Shown piece by piece: positions 17,930-25,014 of a DNA stretch of 42,003 bases. The position numbers and the translations under genes are program-made. The notes below the pieces were generated by a model. That model had not been told where the DNA came from and ran no database searches. It saw only the letters and a program-made list of their open reading frames with translations. Position 1 is the stretch's first letter. Each line of letters begins with the position of its first letter. Source of the stretch: Klebsiella pneumoniae (GTDB lineage Bacteria; Myxococcota_A; UBA796; SXON01); contig CAMAWH010000043.1 of the NCBI GenBank assembly GCA_945861635.1, positions 1 through 42,003 on the forward strand, given 5' to 3'.

Positions 17930-19533
17930 TCCACCGCTCCAACCTGACGGAAGCCCGGCGCCATCACAATGTCGCGGAGCAGGAACTGGACGCGGTAGCC
18001 GCTCTCGGCGAGCCCCTGTGCGTGCCACGCGAGCAGCTCACCCTCTCCGTATGCAGGCGTGTGGGCCGTCGCGTATTCGTAGACCGTGCTGGCGAGGCAG
18101 GGGCCCAGCGCTTCGTGGTCGTGGACGGCCTGGGCCAGGCCGACGGCGTCGTCGTAGTCCACGCCGTCCAGTTCGCCGCTGGCGTCGATGGGGGCGCCGC
18201 CATCCACGTCCCGCCAGCCGCCGAGGCCGTCGAAATTCTCCATGGCGAGGCCGATCGGGTCCGTCAGGGTGTGGCAACTGGCGCAAGCGGGGTCGGCGAG
18301 GTGGCGCGCCACGCGATCCCGCATCGTCGGCGCGTCCGCCGTGGACGCGGGAATTGAGGTGTCCACGTTTGCCGGCGGCGGCGGAAGATCCTGACAGAGC
18401 AACACTCCCCGAACGAACAATCCGCGGCGCGTGACGCTGGAGGAGGTCGGGTGGGCGTGCAGCGCGAGCACACTCGCTTGCCCCAGAAGGCCGACGCGGC
18501 CGCTGTCGTCGGGGTACTCGGTCTGCCCAAACCCCTCCCGTGCGGGGGCGGCGACGTTGTAGATTGCGGCGAGCTTCCGGTTGAGAAAGGTGGTGCGCGT
18601 CGTCAGCGCATCGCGCCAGTCCCCATCGTTCTGCCACACGATCCAGTCGAGGGTGGAGAGGGTTTCTTCCCGCGCCGACGGGCCGACGGTTTCGTCCATG
18701 TGGAGGAAAATCGTCGTGTCTTTCGACACGTCATCCAGCTCGTCGAGCGCGAACATATCGGAAAAGAATGCGCGTGTGCCTTGCCGCGCGCGCGGGTCGG
18801 CCAGCATGCGGTCGACCTGCGTGGCGAGCCCCCCGTCCGTCGTGAGCTCTCCGGCGCTGGCAGCGCGGAGCAATTCGTCGTCCGGCGTGGTGTTCCACAG
18901 AAAGAACGCAAGGCGCGAGGCGAGGTCGTCATTGGAAAAGCGGCGGGTGCCGGATCCGTCCAGAACGTCCTCTCCGAGTTCCGCGCGATACAGAAAGTTG
19001 GGCGACTGCAAGGATGCTGCGATCACGTAGGTAACGCCATCCCAGTGGCTTCCAAGCGTTCCTGCGGCCTGACCGGCGAGCCAGTACATTCGACTCAGCT
19101 CCGTGTCGGTCGGCGCGCGGCGCCATGCGGTTGTGAGGTAGGCCGGGAGAGTCGCGCTCAAACAGGCGTAGTCGATGCGCCCGACGTTTGGGCAGGCGAA
19201 CCAGCGATCGCGCAGATCCGCATCGGCGACCACCTTTGCCGCGATCTCATAGGCGCTGTCTTCGTACTGCCCCACGCCGAACGGGGATACCGTTACGACG
19301 GCCGACCCGAGCGCCTGCAATCCGTCTACCCGTTCGTCGGGCTCCAACGAGGCGGTGACCCGCACCTCCTCCCCGAAAATATCGTGGATCGCGTTGGTAT
19401 ATTGCGCGGCCGTCAGCCGTCGGAGGCCGGGGGGCTCGGGCTCGATCGCCGGCATGTCTCCGCGCGGGGCGAGCGTGTCGGCCGCAGGTGCGGGGGCAGC
19501 CGGGTCACACGCGAGGAGGGGAAGGAGCCACAT
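17926..19533 (-). CDS. DUF1587/DUF1595/DUF1592/DUF1588/DUF1585 lipoprotein (PSD-type, one haem motif)
   Basis: 535 aa. The signal MWLLPLLAC is a very short lipoprotein leader. Domain order by motif: DUF1587 at about 37-70 (RRLTAAQYTNAIHDIFGE), DUF1595 at about 125-185 (LPAYLTTAWRRAPTDTELSRMYWLA, SPNFLYRAELG), DUF1592 at about 200-330 (FSNDDLASRLAFFLWNTTPDDELL, FLNRKLAAIYNV), DUF1588 at about 345-430 (GLLGQASVLALHAHPTSSSVTRRGLFVRGVLLC), with CASCH at 417-421, a single c-type haem site, and DUF1585 at the C-terminus. It lacks the extra N-terminal cytochrome domain seen in longer homologues. It is the first gene of the operon. Probably an envelope redox protein that works with DUF1552. Confidence 0.92.
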   Translation of the reverse strand: MWLLPLLACDPAAPAPAADTLAPRGDMPAIEPEPPGLRRLTAAQYTNAIHDIFGEEVRVTASLEPDERVDGLQALGSAVVTVSPFGVGQYEDSAYEIAAKVVADADLRDRWFACPNVGRIDYACLSATLPAYLTTAWRRAPTDTELSRMYWLAGQAAGTLGSHWDGVTYVIAASLQSPNFLYRAELGEDVLDGSGTRRFSNDDLASRLAFFLWNTTPDDELLRAASAGELTTDGGLATQVDRMLADPRARQGTRAFFSDMFALDELDDVSKDTTIFLHMDETVGPSAREETLSTLDWIVWQNDGDWRDALTTRTTFLNRKLAAIYNVAAPAREGFGQTEYPDDSGRVGLLGQASVLALHAHPTSSSVTRRGLFVRGVLLCQDLPPPPANVDTSIPASTADAPTMRDRVARHLADPACASCHTLTDPIGLAMENFDGLGGWRDVDGGAPIDASGELDGVDYDDAVGLAQAVHDHEALGPCLASTVYEYATAHTPAYGEGELLAWHAQGLAESGYRVQFLLRDIVMAPGFRQVGAVE

Positions 19534-19536
19534 GAC

Positions 19537-19615
19537 GCGCAGAGTGTAGTTCAGCGTGTCACCGAGGCGCTCTCCGAAATCGTCAACTCGCCGTCGAGGA
19601 TGGGTCGCCCGCGGT
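19537..19615. repeat. Array-edge repeat, copy A (3' end of the hydrolase gene)
   Basis: Identical over 79 bp to 31859-31937. On the minus strand it encodes GRPILDGELTISESASVTR-stop, the last residues of the alpha/beta hydrolase at 31873-32907, but here no hydrolase body is attached. It starts four bases upstream of the DUF1592 start codon and marks the left edge of the module array. Confidence 0.92.
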
Positions 19616-19670
19616 GTGACAATTCATGACAACCGCCCGCAAACCCACCCACCATCGACGTGACAGAGGC

Positions 19671-19736
19671 TCTCCCTCTCCCTCTCCCTCTCCCTCTCCC
19701 TCTCCCTCTCCCTCTCCCTCTCCCTCTCCCTCTCCC
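19671..19736 (+). repeat. Hexanucleotide microsatellite (TCTCCC) x 11
   Basis: Eleven perfect TCTCCC units lie 33 bp upstream of the ATG of the first module gene, between the divergent DUF1592 operon and module 1. If translation began at an ATG at 19626 it would encode a (Ser-Pro)n run joined in frame to the module gene, but the paralogue at 24583 has no such extension, so a leader or promoter location is more likely. Copy-number change could alter spacing. Confidence 0.92.
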
Positions 19737-19769
19737 TCCTGTACCCTGCGCGCTCCTCCCCGAGTCCGC

Positions 19770-20196
19770 ATGGCCCATCCCCGTATCCGCATCTTCCCGC
19801 TGTTCCACAAGCTCCGGCTGTTCACCGCGGCGGATGACTCGACGAAGGTGTATGTCGACCTGAACGTGCCGGGGATCTCGGACATCCTGCCACAGGCCGA
19901 GCAGGTGTGGCTCGCGTCGCTCACCGAACAGATGCCGGGAACGAACGACGTCCAGTGGAACGTCGTGATCGTTCCGGGGTATGATCGCGAGCATGAAGCG
20001 ACGGAGTTCAAGCTGGACGTGACGGCAACCGACATCAACACCAACGGCCCGCTGCGGAGCGCGCTGGTGGTCGCGTCGATTGCCTTACCAACCGCACGCC
20101 CGCGTGAAGGCGTATGCCATCGGAAAGGCCGGAAACAACGCGATCAAGAGCTGCCTGGCCAGCGCGGCGCTCTACGTCCAGTTGTTCGGGCATTAG
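19770..20196 (+). pseudogene. Module gene 1, copy 1: 141-aa unknown protein with a 1-nt insertion
   Basis: The start MAHPRIRIFPLFHKLRLF aligns with the intact copy at 24583, with about 80% identity by eye over the first 103 residues (DSTKVYVDLNVPG, WLASLTEQMPGTNDVQWN, DVTATDINTNGPLRSALVVAS). After residue about 104 the copies diverge because the frame is lost; shifting by one base at about 20085-20091 restores PHARVKAYAIGKAGNNAIKSC and LASAALYVQLFGH-stop at 20196. The span of 427 nt equals 142 codons plus one, as expected for a single inserted base. Unshifted, translation runs to 20285 with unrelated residues. No signal peptide. Decayed, phase-off, or a sequencing error. Confidence 0.8.
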
Positions 20197-20268
20197 CGGA
20201 AATGCACACCATCTCCCGACGGCGCGCCGCCCGGCCGTTTCGGGCTTGCCGGTGCGGGGAGGCGAAGC

Positions 20269-22362
20269 ATGTCCTGCGCGTGTAGCGTCGGTGCCGCGTG
20301 TGGCGCTCAGGAGTGCAATTGCGTCGCCTGCGCGCAGGAACGGGCGCAGACGATGTACCGGGTCGCATCGCGGGAATCGGCCCGGACGAGTGTCCGGCGG
20401 GCGCCAGCAGGGGCATCGGGCGTTGGCGCCGTCGGGCGGCGGAGCGCCGGACGACGTCACGTGGAGCCTCCGTTGGGGCCGGGAGACCTTCGCCCGCCGG
20501 AGTGGTGGTTGGCGGCGATTGACGCCAACCTTGCTGGCGCCCAGTTCGGGGATGCCGGAGAGGGCGTGGAGGCGGCCTACGCCACGCTTGGGGCGGACGG
20601 GGTCGGGCCTCTTGGCGACTCCGCGCTTTCCGACACGGTGCGCCTTGGCGCCAACGCATGGGCAGGGCAGGCGTTCACCGATCCAGAAGACTGTGGCTAC
20701 GTCTTCCAGGGATACGCGCTCCCGCTGCACGACCCGCCAGCGAACCGGGCGCTGGAGCGGTCGTACTGCTCGCCGTCTTCGGCGCTCGGATACCACGTCA
20801 ATACCGCCAGCACGCATACAGTGAAAGTGGATGGGCGCTGGCGCATGTACATTCCGGAGCCGCGCGTGAAAGCGGACGCGCCGTCAGCCACAACCGACGT
20901 CTACCCTTGGCCACGCTATCTCCCCTCCCTCGATGCCACCGCGCCCGAGATCGAGCGCTATCCAGACACGTGGTCTGAACGGTCGGAGCGATTTTCGCCG
21001 AACTACATCTCGTTCGTGGATTCGCCTGACGGCGGGCTGACGTTTCCAGTCTATGCACCCGTCGTGCCTCCTCGTGCGTTCGACGCCACAGGATGCATTT
21101 CGGAGTTCGCGACTGAACTCGCAAGTTGGTCGCAGGCAGGCTGGACGCCCACGGCGATTCCAAGTCGGAATGAGGCAACGGATGGGGCCGTCGATGGCAT
21201 CTACACGATCTACCGTGACCCAAGTGTGATCGACCTGTCGGCCTCACATGGAATCTATCTGATGATCGTGGTTGAGTGTCGGTCCACCACGGCAACGCTG
21301 GCGGAGGTCATCACATGTCATCCCTGTATCCACAGTGCGGGCGAAAACTGTGACACGTACGCGTACACGCGGATTGTGGTGTTTACATCTGCGTCTCCGG
21401 ACTTTCCGAACGTGAGCGCGCCGGACGGAACCTGGCCGGATCCGAAGAACTGGACGCGGGCGGCGGTGCTCCTCGACGGAGGCGGCGATCCGGTTACGGG
21501 CACGATTCCCGACGAGCACTACGGTGTGCCGAGCGTCACGCTCAGCTCCGATGGCGCCAACTTGCTCGTGTACGTCGGGATTGGAAACCCGGATACGACG
21601 AACGAAACCTGGGTTCAGCGTCGAATCGCCTATCACTACATCGAAAGGCCGCCTGCATTGTCCAGGGGGCTGTCGTGTTTCGCGATATCCATTTCCAATT
21701 TTGCATACACGCTTACCGAGATTCGGTACTGGGACCGGCTCGGCAGCGACGCATTTGCCGCCGATGCGCGCAGCAGGCTGGAGACGCTAACGGAGAATGG
21801 CTACGAGGGGGAGGTCATTCTCTCGACGGGCGAACTCGACCTTCGCAACAACTTCGAACAACTCCAGAACCTCGATCCACAGTTCACGCTGATCGCCGGC
21901 GAGGTATGGGCGCACTTCGTCGCCGTGGACTCCCCAGAATGTCCGGATGCAAGTCCAGAGCCGGGCAACGATTGTTCGAGCGAAGTGCATCAGATCCGGC
22001 GCGCGCGCGCGGTCACCGTCGCCCCGACCGCGACCTCCCCCCGCGGGTTTTCGCCGGCCGCGTACAATAAGCTGGCCGATCCTGAATTTTTTGCCACACC
22101 GCAGACGCCTTTCGCACTGTTCTTACGTCCGGAACGGTGCTTCAAGTTGCTCGACATGAAGGCCATCACAGGGACCGCGGGCTTCGGGCTCACTCGCGAT
22201 CCCGACGTGGCCGAGTTGGACGACGGCACGATCCGGATCTCCTTTGCCGGATCTTCGTCAGAGGCAGAAGGCGCGAACATCGGTCAGGGCCTGATGTTCG
22301 CCACGCATGTCCCGGCGATTCGAGTGGGACAGCCGGAATTCATCCGACGACCCTTCAGGTGA
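20269..22362 (+). CDS. Module gene 2, copy 1: 697-aa Cys-containing protein of unknown family
   Basis: 697 aa, ATG 20269. The N-terminus is Cys-rich (MSCACSVGAACGAQECNCVACAQ, eight Cys in 22 residues) and is followed by an Arg-rich low-complexity stretch to about 75; there is no ordinary signal peptide. The body (about 80-697) has scattered paired Cys (EVITCHPCIHSAGENC, DSPECPDASPEPGNDC) and recurring blade-like phrases: YRDPSVIDLSASHGIYLMIVVE, GVPSVTLSSDGANLLVYVG, TRDPDVAELDDGTIRISFAG. These resemble the DPSVxxxDGxYYLYY strands of five-bladed propellers such as GH43-type proteins, but catalytic acids cannot be assigned. The stop overlaps the GTG of the next gene (GTGA). Function unknown. Confidence 0.75.
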   Translation: MSCACSVGAACGAQECNCVACAQERAQTMYRVASRESARTSVRRAPAGASGVGAVGRRSAGRRHVEPPLGPGDLRPPEWWLAAIDANLAGAQFGDAGEGVEAAYATLGADGVGPLGDSALSDTVRLGANAWAGQAFTDPEDCGYVFQGYALPLHDPPANRALERSYCSPSSALGYHVNTASTHTVKVDGRWRMYIPEPRVKADAPSATTDVYPWPRYLPSLDATAPEIERYPDTWSERSERFSPNYISFVDSPDGGLTFPVYAPVVPPRAFDATGCISEFATELASWSQAGWTPTAIPSRNEATDGAVDGIYTIYRDPSVIDLSASHGIYLMIVVECRSTTATLAEVITCHPCIHSAGENCDTYAYTRIVVFTSASPDFPNVSAPDGTWPDPKNWTRAAVLLDGGGDPVTGTIPDEHYGVPSVTLSSDGANLLVYVGIGNPDTTNETWVQRRIAYHYIERPPALSRGLSCFAISISNFAYTLTEIRYWDRLGSDAFAADARSRLETLTENGYEGEVILSTGELDLRNNFEQLQNLDPQFTLIAGEVWAHFVAVDSPECPDASPEPGNDCSSEVHQIRRARAVTVAPTATSPRGFSPAAYNKLADPEFFATPQTPFALFLRPERCFKLLDMKAITGTAGFGLTRDPDVAELDDGTIRISFAGSSSEAEGANIGQGLMFATHVPAIRVGQPEFIRRPFR

Positions 22363-24164
22363 TTTCCAACGCGCACGTCGTGGCCTTGGTGCTGCTCGGC
22401 TGCCGGGTGGTGGCGGTTCCAGCCACACAGACCGACAATCCCGACGCGGCCGATGGCATCGACACCGGCGCATCTCTGGATTCCGGCGCTGCGGCGGACT
22501 CCGGGGAAATCGACGACAGCGCGGCGGATACGGGCCCTTGTGTCCCCTCCGAGCCCGAATCGTGCATCCCCGACACCGGCGTGTGCGACGGCTGCCCGAC
22601 GACAACGGCGGCGCGGGCGTGCGACGAGCCAATTCCGTGGGCGCCGCCCGCGTACGGGAATGCACGATTCGATGGGCATGATCCCGTGGATTGTGCCGAG
22701 AGCGCGACCACGGTTTATGGCGATCGCCGCTTCGAATGCGCCGACGCGTTCGTGGCGTGGCCCTACCTGCCGGGCGGTGACGAGGGTGCCCAGGCGTTCG
22801 GCGCCGATTGGCTCGGTGACCTCGACAACGACGGTTTGACGGATATAGTTTTTCAACGTTTCACTGCCGCGTGGAAGGTGGACGACTCCCTCAGCACTGC
22901 ACTTGTCTACGGCGGGCGCCGGCTCGATGACGGTGAGTTGGAAGCCCAGGCGGATGCCACAGGCATGCTGGACCTCGTGGCGGTGACCGCGGCTGGAGAC
23001 GTGGATGGGGACGGGGTCGATGACGTCCTCCGCTGGGTCTACGCCGGCGGCGAGCAGTCGATCTACGGTTTTGGCCTGATGTCAGGAAGGCCGCGGGCCG
23101 CGGGTCCAACCCTGGAATGGCCAGAGCCCGACGAGTATTGGACCGTTGAGCAGAATCGTGGGCTAAGCTCGCTCGGCCTCGGCCCGAGCGGCGTGGGAAT
23201 GGTGGATGCGGCGGATTTGACGGGCGACGGTATCAGTGACCTCATCTTTTCCGAGGCCGATACCGCCGCACTGCTTTCGCGCGTGTTTGTGCTGGCAGGC
23301 GGCCCCGATCTCGTCCGGGCTGGTTCGGCTTGGGACGTGGCGAACTGGCGCTTTCGAGAGCATTGGGCTGCCGGCGGCCCCGAGGTCGTGGCGTTGGCCC
23401 ACTCGGTGGGGGACCTGAACGGCGATGGTATCGACGAGATCGGAATCGTCGATGCGCCCGACACTTGGCCGACGGGCGGTTCGGGTTGGCGATTCGGCGC
23501 CGCGTCCCTCAGTGAATTGCCTGCGTGCGACTACGCGGTTTCCGATGTGATCGGTGGTGCCCTTGCCGTGCCTGGCACGGCTCCGAATGGCGACGAACTC
23601 GCGTACCTCCCCGGCGCCGGCAAGGCGTTCGCGCTGTCCGGAGCGGGGGACGTGAACGGCGACGGGCGCGACGATGTCGTTGTCGGCGGCTCCGTCGCGG
23701 AGGATGACGCCGGCCAGCCGGTGCTTTGGTTCCTGTATGGTGGGGAGCCGTGGCTGGAGGGCGGCGGCAATCTGGCGGGCAACGCCGATCGCATCGAATT
23801 TTGGGTCGCCCCGGCGAAAACAGCATCTCGAGCGCCGGCATTTGAGCAGGTCGGCCGGATCGATCTCGACGGGAATGCGATCGACGATGTCGTGATCGGT
23901 GGGCAGGTGGTCAACAGCGCATCTGGTGTGGCAGCTTGGGCCACGATCATTCCCGGTGTCGCCGGCGGTCTGCGCGGCGTCCACGCCGGCGATGATCCGG
24001 CGTTCCCCGTCATCCTTGCGGGCGCTGACTACTACGTCGCCCCGGCCCGGCACTCCGGCGATCTCGACGGCGACGGCTTCGAGGATCTCGTGCTCACGGC
24101 CGTCGGTGACTACCAAGACGATCCTCTGTCCGCCGGCATCTTCTACGGGGGCGCTTTCCCGTGA
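22359..24164 (+). CDS. Module gene 3, copy 1: FG-GAP lipoprotein with CDGC motif
   Basis: 601 aa from GTG 22359, which overlaps the previous stop (GTGA) and gives a clean lipoprotein leader MISNAHVVALVLLGC (Cys15). A Thr/Asp/Gly/Ser linker follows (about 25-60), then SCIPDTGVCDGCP and RACDEPIPWAPP. The remainder is an FG-GAP propeller with repeated DxDxDGxDD loops (GDLDNDGLTDIVFQ, GDVDGDGVDDVLRW, GDLNGDGIDEIGIV, GDVNGDGRDDVVVGG, GDLDGDGFEDLVLT), ending in SAGIFYGGAFP. It is expected on the outer membrane. A hairpin terminator follows at 24199. Confidence 0.85.
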   Translation: MISNAHVVALVLLGCRVVAVPATQTDNPDAADGIDTGASLDSGAAADSGEIDDSAADTGPCVPSEPESCIPDTGVCDGCPTTTAARACDEPIPWAPPAYGNARFDGHDPVDCAESATTVYGDRRFECADAFVAWPYLPGGDEGAQAFGADWLGDLDNDGLTDIVFQRFTAAWKVDDSLSTALVYGGRRLDDGELEAQADATGMLDLVAVTAAGDVDGDGVDDVLRWVYAGGEQSIYGFGLMSGRPRAAGPTLEWPEPDEYWTVEQNRGLSSLGLGPSGVGMVDAADLTGDGISDLIFSEADTAALLSRVFVLAGGPDLVRAGSAWDVANWRFREHWAAGGPEVVALAHSVGDLNGDGIDEIGIVDAPDTWPTGGSGWRFGAASLSELPACDYAVSDVIGGALAVPGTAPNGDELAYLPGAGKAFALSGAGDVNGDGRDDVVVGGSVAEDDAGQPVLWFLYGGEPWLEGGGNLAGNADRIEFWVAPAKTASRAPAFEQVGRIDLDGNAIDDVVIGGQVVNSASGVAAWATIIPGVAGGLRGVHAGDDPAFPVILAGADYYVAPARHSGDLDGDGFEDLVLTAVGDYQDDPLSAGIFYGGAFP

Positions 24165-24197
24165 CCCGCCGACCGGCCCCGCACCGCCGATCCCTCC

Positions 24198-24326
24198 ACC
24201 GGGCCGCTCGCGGCCCGGGCGCCGCCGACCGCCCCACGAAGCATTGACCGCGTGTGGCGCCCAACGTCTGGTTCGGGGAATTATGCGACCGCGCAGAGTG
24301 TAGTTCAGCGTGTCACCGAGGCGCTC
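24198..24326. repeat. Array-edge repeat, copy B
   Basis: 129 bp matching 31766-31894 with one mismatch and no gaps. It contains the terminator hairpin and the start of the hydrolase 3' end; beyond 24326 the copy has drifted (ten or more differences to about 24365), so it no longer encodes the hydrolase tail intact. It separates module 1 from module 2. Confidence 0.9.
24199..24218. terminator. Hairpin after module 1
   Basis: Two 9-bp arms CCGGGCCGC and GCGGCCCGG separated by two bases, about 35 bp after the FG-GAP stop. No T-tract. In the other copy (31767-31786) it lies between convergent genes, where a bidirectional terminator would fit. Confidence 0.55.
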
Positions 24327-24467
24327 CCAGAAATCGTCGGCTCGTCGTTGAGGAGGGCCCGACCACGTTCGTCAGCTGGCTTCGGTCGCGATTGGCCCGG
24401 TGCTCGATGACAGCGGGTGAGAACGTTATCACATCACGACGATGCGCGGCGATTACGCTGAATCGTC

Positions 24468-24520
24468 GAAGATAAAACTATTTTATTGACAACTCCCCCC
24501 CCCCGTTAGCCTCAATGTAT
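24468..24520 (+). promoter_or_regulatory. AT-rich candidate promoter with C10 tract upstream of module 2
   Basis: In otherwise high-GC DNA, 24470-24491 is AT-rich and ends in TTGACA (24486-24491), a consensus -35. Ten consecutive C (24495-24504) follow. The nearest AT-rich hexamer (AATGTA, 24514-24519) is 22 bp from TTGACA, longer than the 16-18 bp optimum, and matches the -10 consensus poorly. Loss of several C would bring it into range. The module gene starts at 24583. Promoter assignment is tentative; the homopolymer itself is certain. Confidence 0.4.
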
Positions 24521-24582
24521 CGGTACGAGCGCCGCACGCGGTGATGTTGCTGATCGAATCCATTTGCCCCACCGAGGTCTCG

Positions 24583-25008
24583 ATGTCACAACCCCGTATT
24601 CGCGTATTCCACTTGTTTCACAAGGTCCGACTCTGGACGGCCGCGAACGACTCGACGAAGGTCTACGTGGACCTGAACGTGCCCGGATTCGCGAACATCC
24701 TCCCCGAAGCCGAGCAGATGTGGCTCGCGTCGCTGACGGAGCAGATGCCGGGTACGAACGATGTCCAGTGGAACCTTGTCGTCGTTCCCGGCTATGATCG
24801 CGACAACGAAGCAGCGGAGTTCCGCATGGACGTCACGGCCACCGACATCAACGCCAACGGTCCGTTGCGCAGCGCGTTGGTCGTCGCTTCGGCGGCATTC
24901 CTGCCGCATGCACGCTTGCGGGCCTATGCCATCGGAAAGAATGGAAACACCGCGATAAAGAGCTGTTTGGCCAGCGCCGCGCTGTACGTCCAATTGTTCG
25001 GGCATTAG
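24583..25008 (+). CDS. Module gene 1, copy 2: intact 141-aa unknown protein
   Basis: 141 aa from ATG 24583 (MSQPRIRVFHLFHKVRLW), the start that aligns with copy 1. No signal peptide, no Cys except one at KSCLASAALYVQLFGH near the end, mixed alpha/beta composition. Conserved between copies: DSTKVYVDLNVPG, LPEAEQMWLASLTEQMPGTNDVQWN, VPGYDRD, DVTATDINANGPLRSALVVAS, AYAIGKNGN. I do not recognise the family. The next module gene begins 6-51 bp downstream, which implies co-transcription. Confidence 0.75.
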   Translation: MSQPRIRVFHLFHKVRLWTAANDSTKVYVDLNVPGFANILPEAEQMWLASLTEQMPGTNDVQWNLVVVPGYDRDNEAAEFRMDVTATDINANGPLRSALVVASAAFLPHARLRAYAIGKNGNTAIKSCLASAALYVQLFGH

Positions 25009-25014
25009 CGGGCC

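Noticed and set aside
18451..19629. Long open frame antisense to the DUF1592 gene
   Set aside because: Arg/Gly/Pro-rich shadow without signal peptide or domain, fully opposite a gene with clear domains.
19626..19769. (Ser-Pro)n N-terminal extension of module gene 1 encoded by the TCTCCC tract
   Set aside because: The intact paralogue at 24583 starts at the position equal to 19770 and has no such extension; no good ribosome-binding site precedes 19626.
24199..24218. Attachment site of an integrative element at the array edge
   Set aside because: The sequence is a simple hairpin within a longer duplicated stretch, and no integrase or recombinase gene is in the window.
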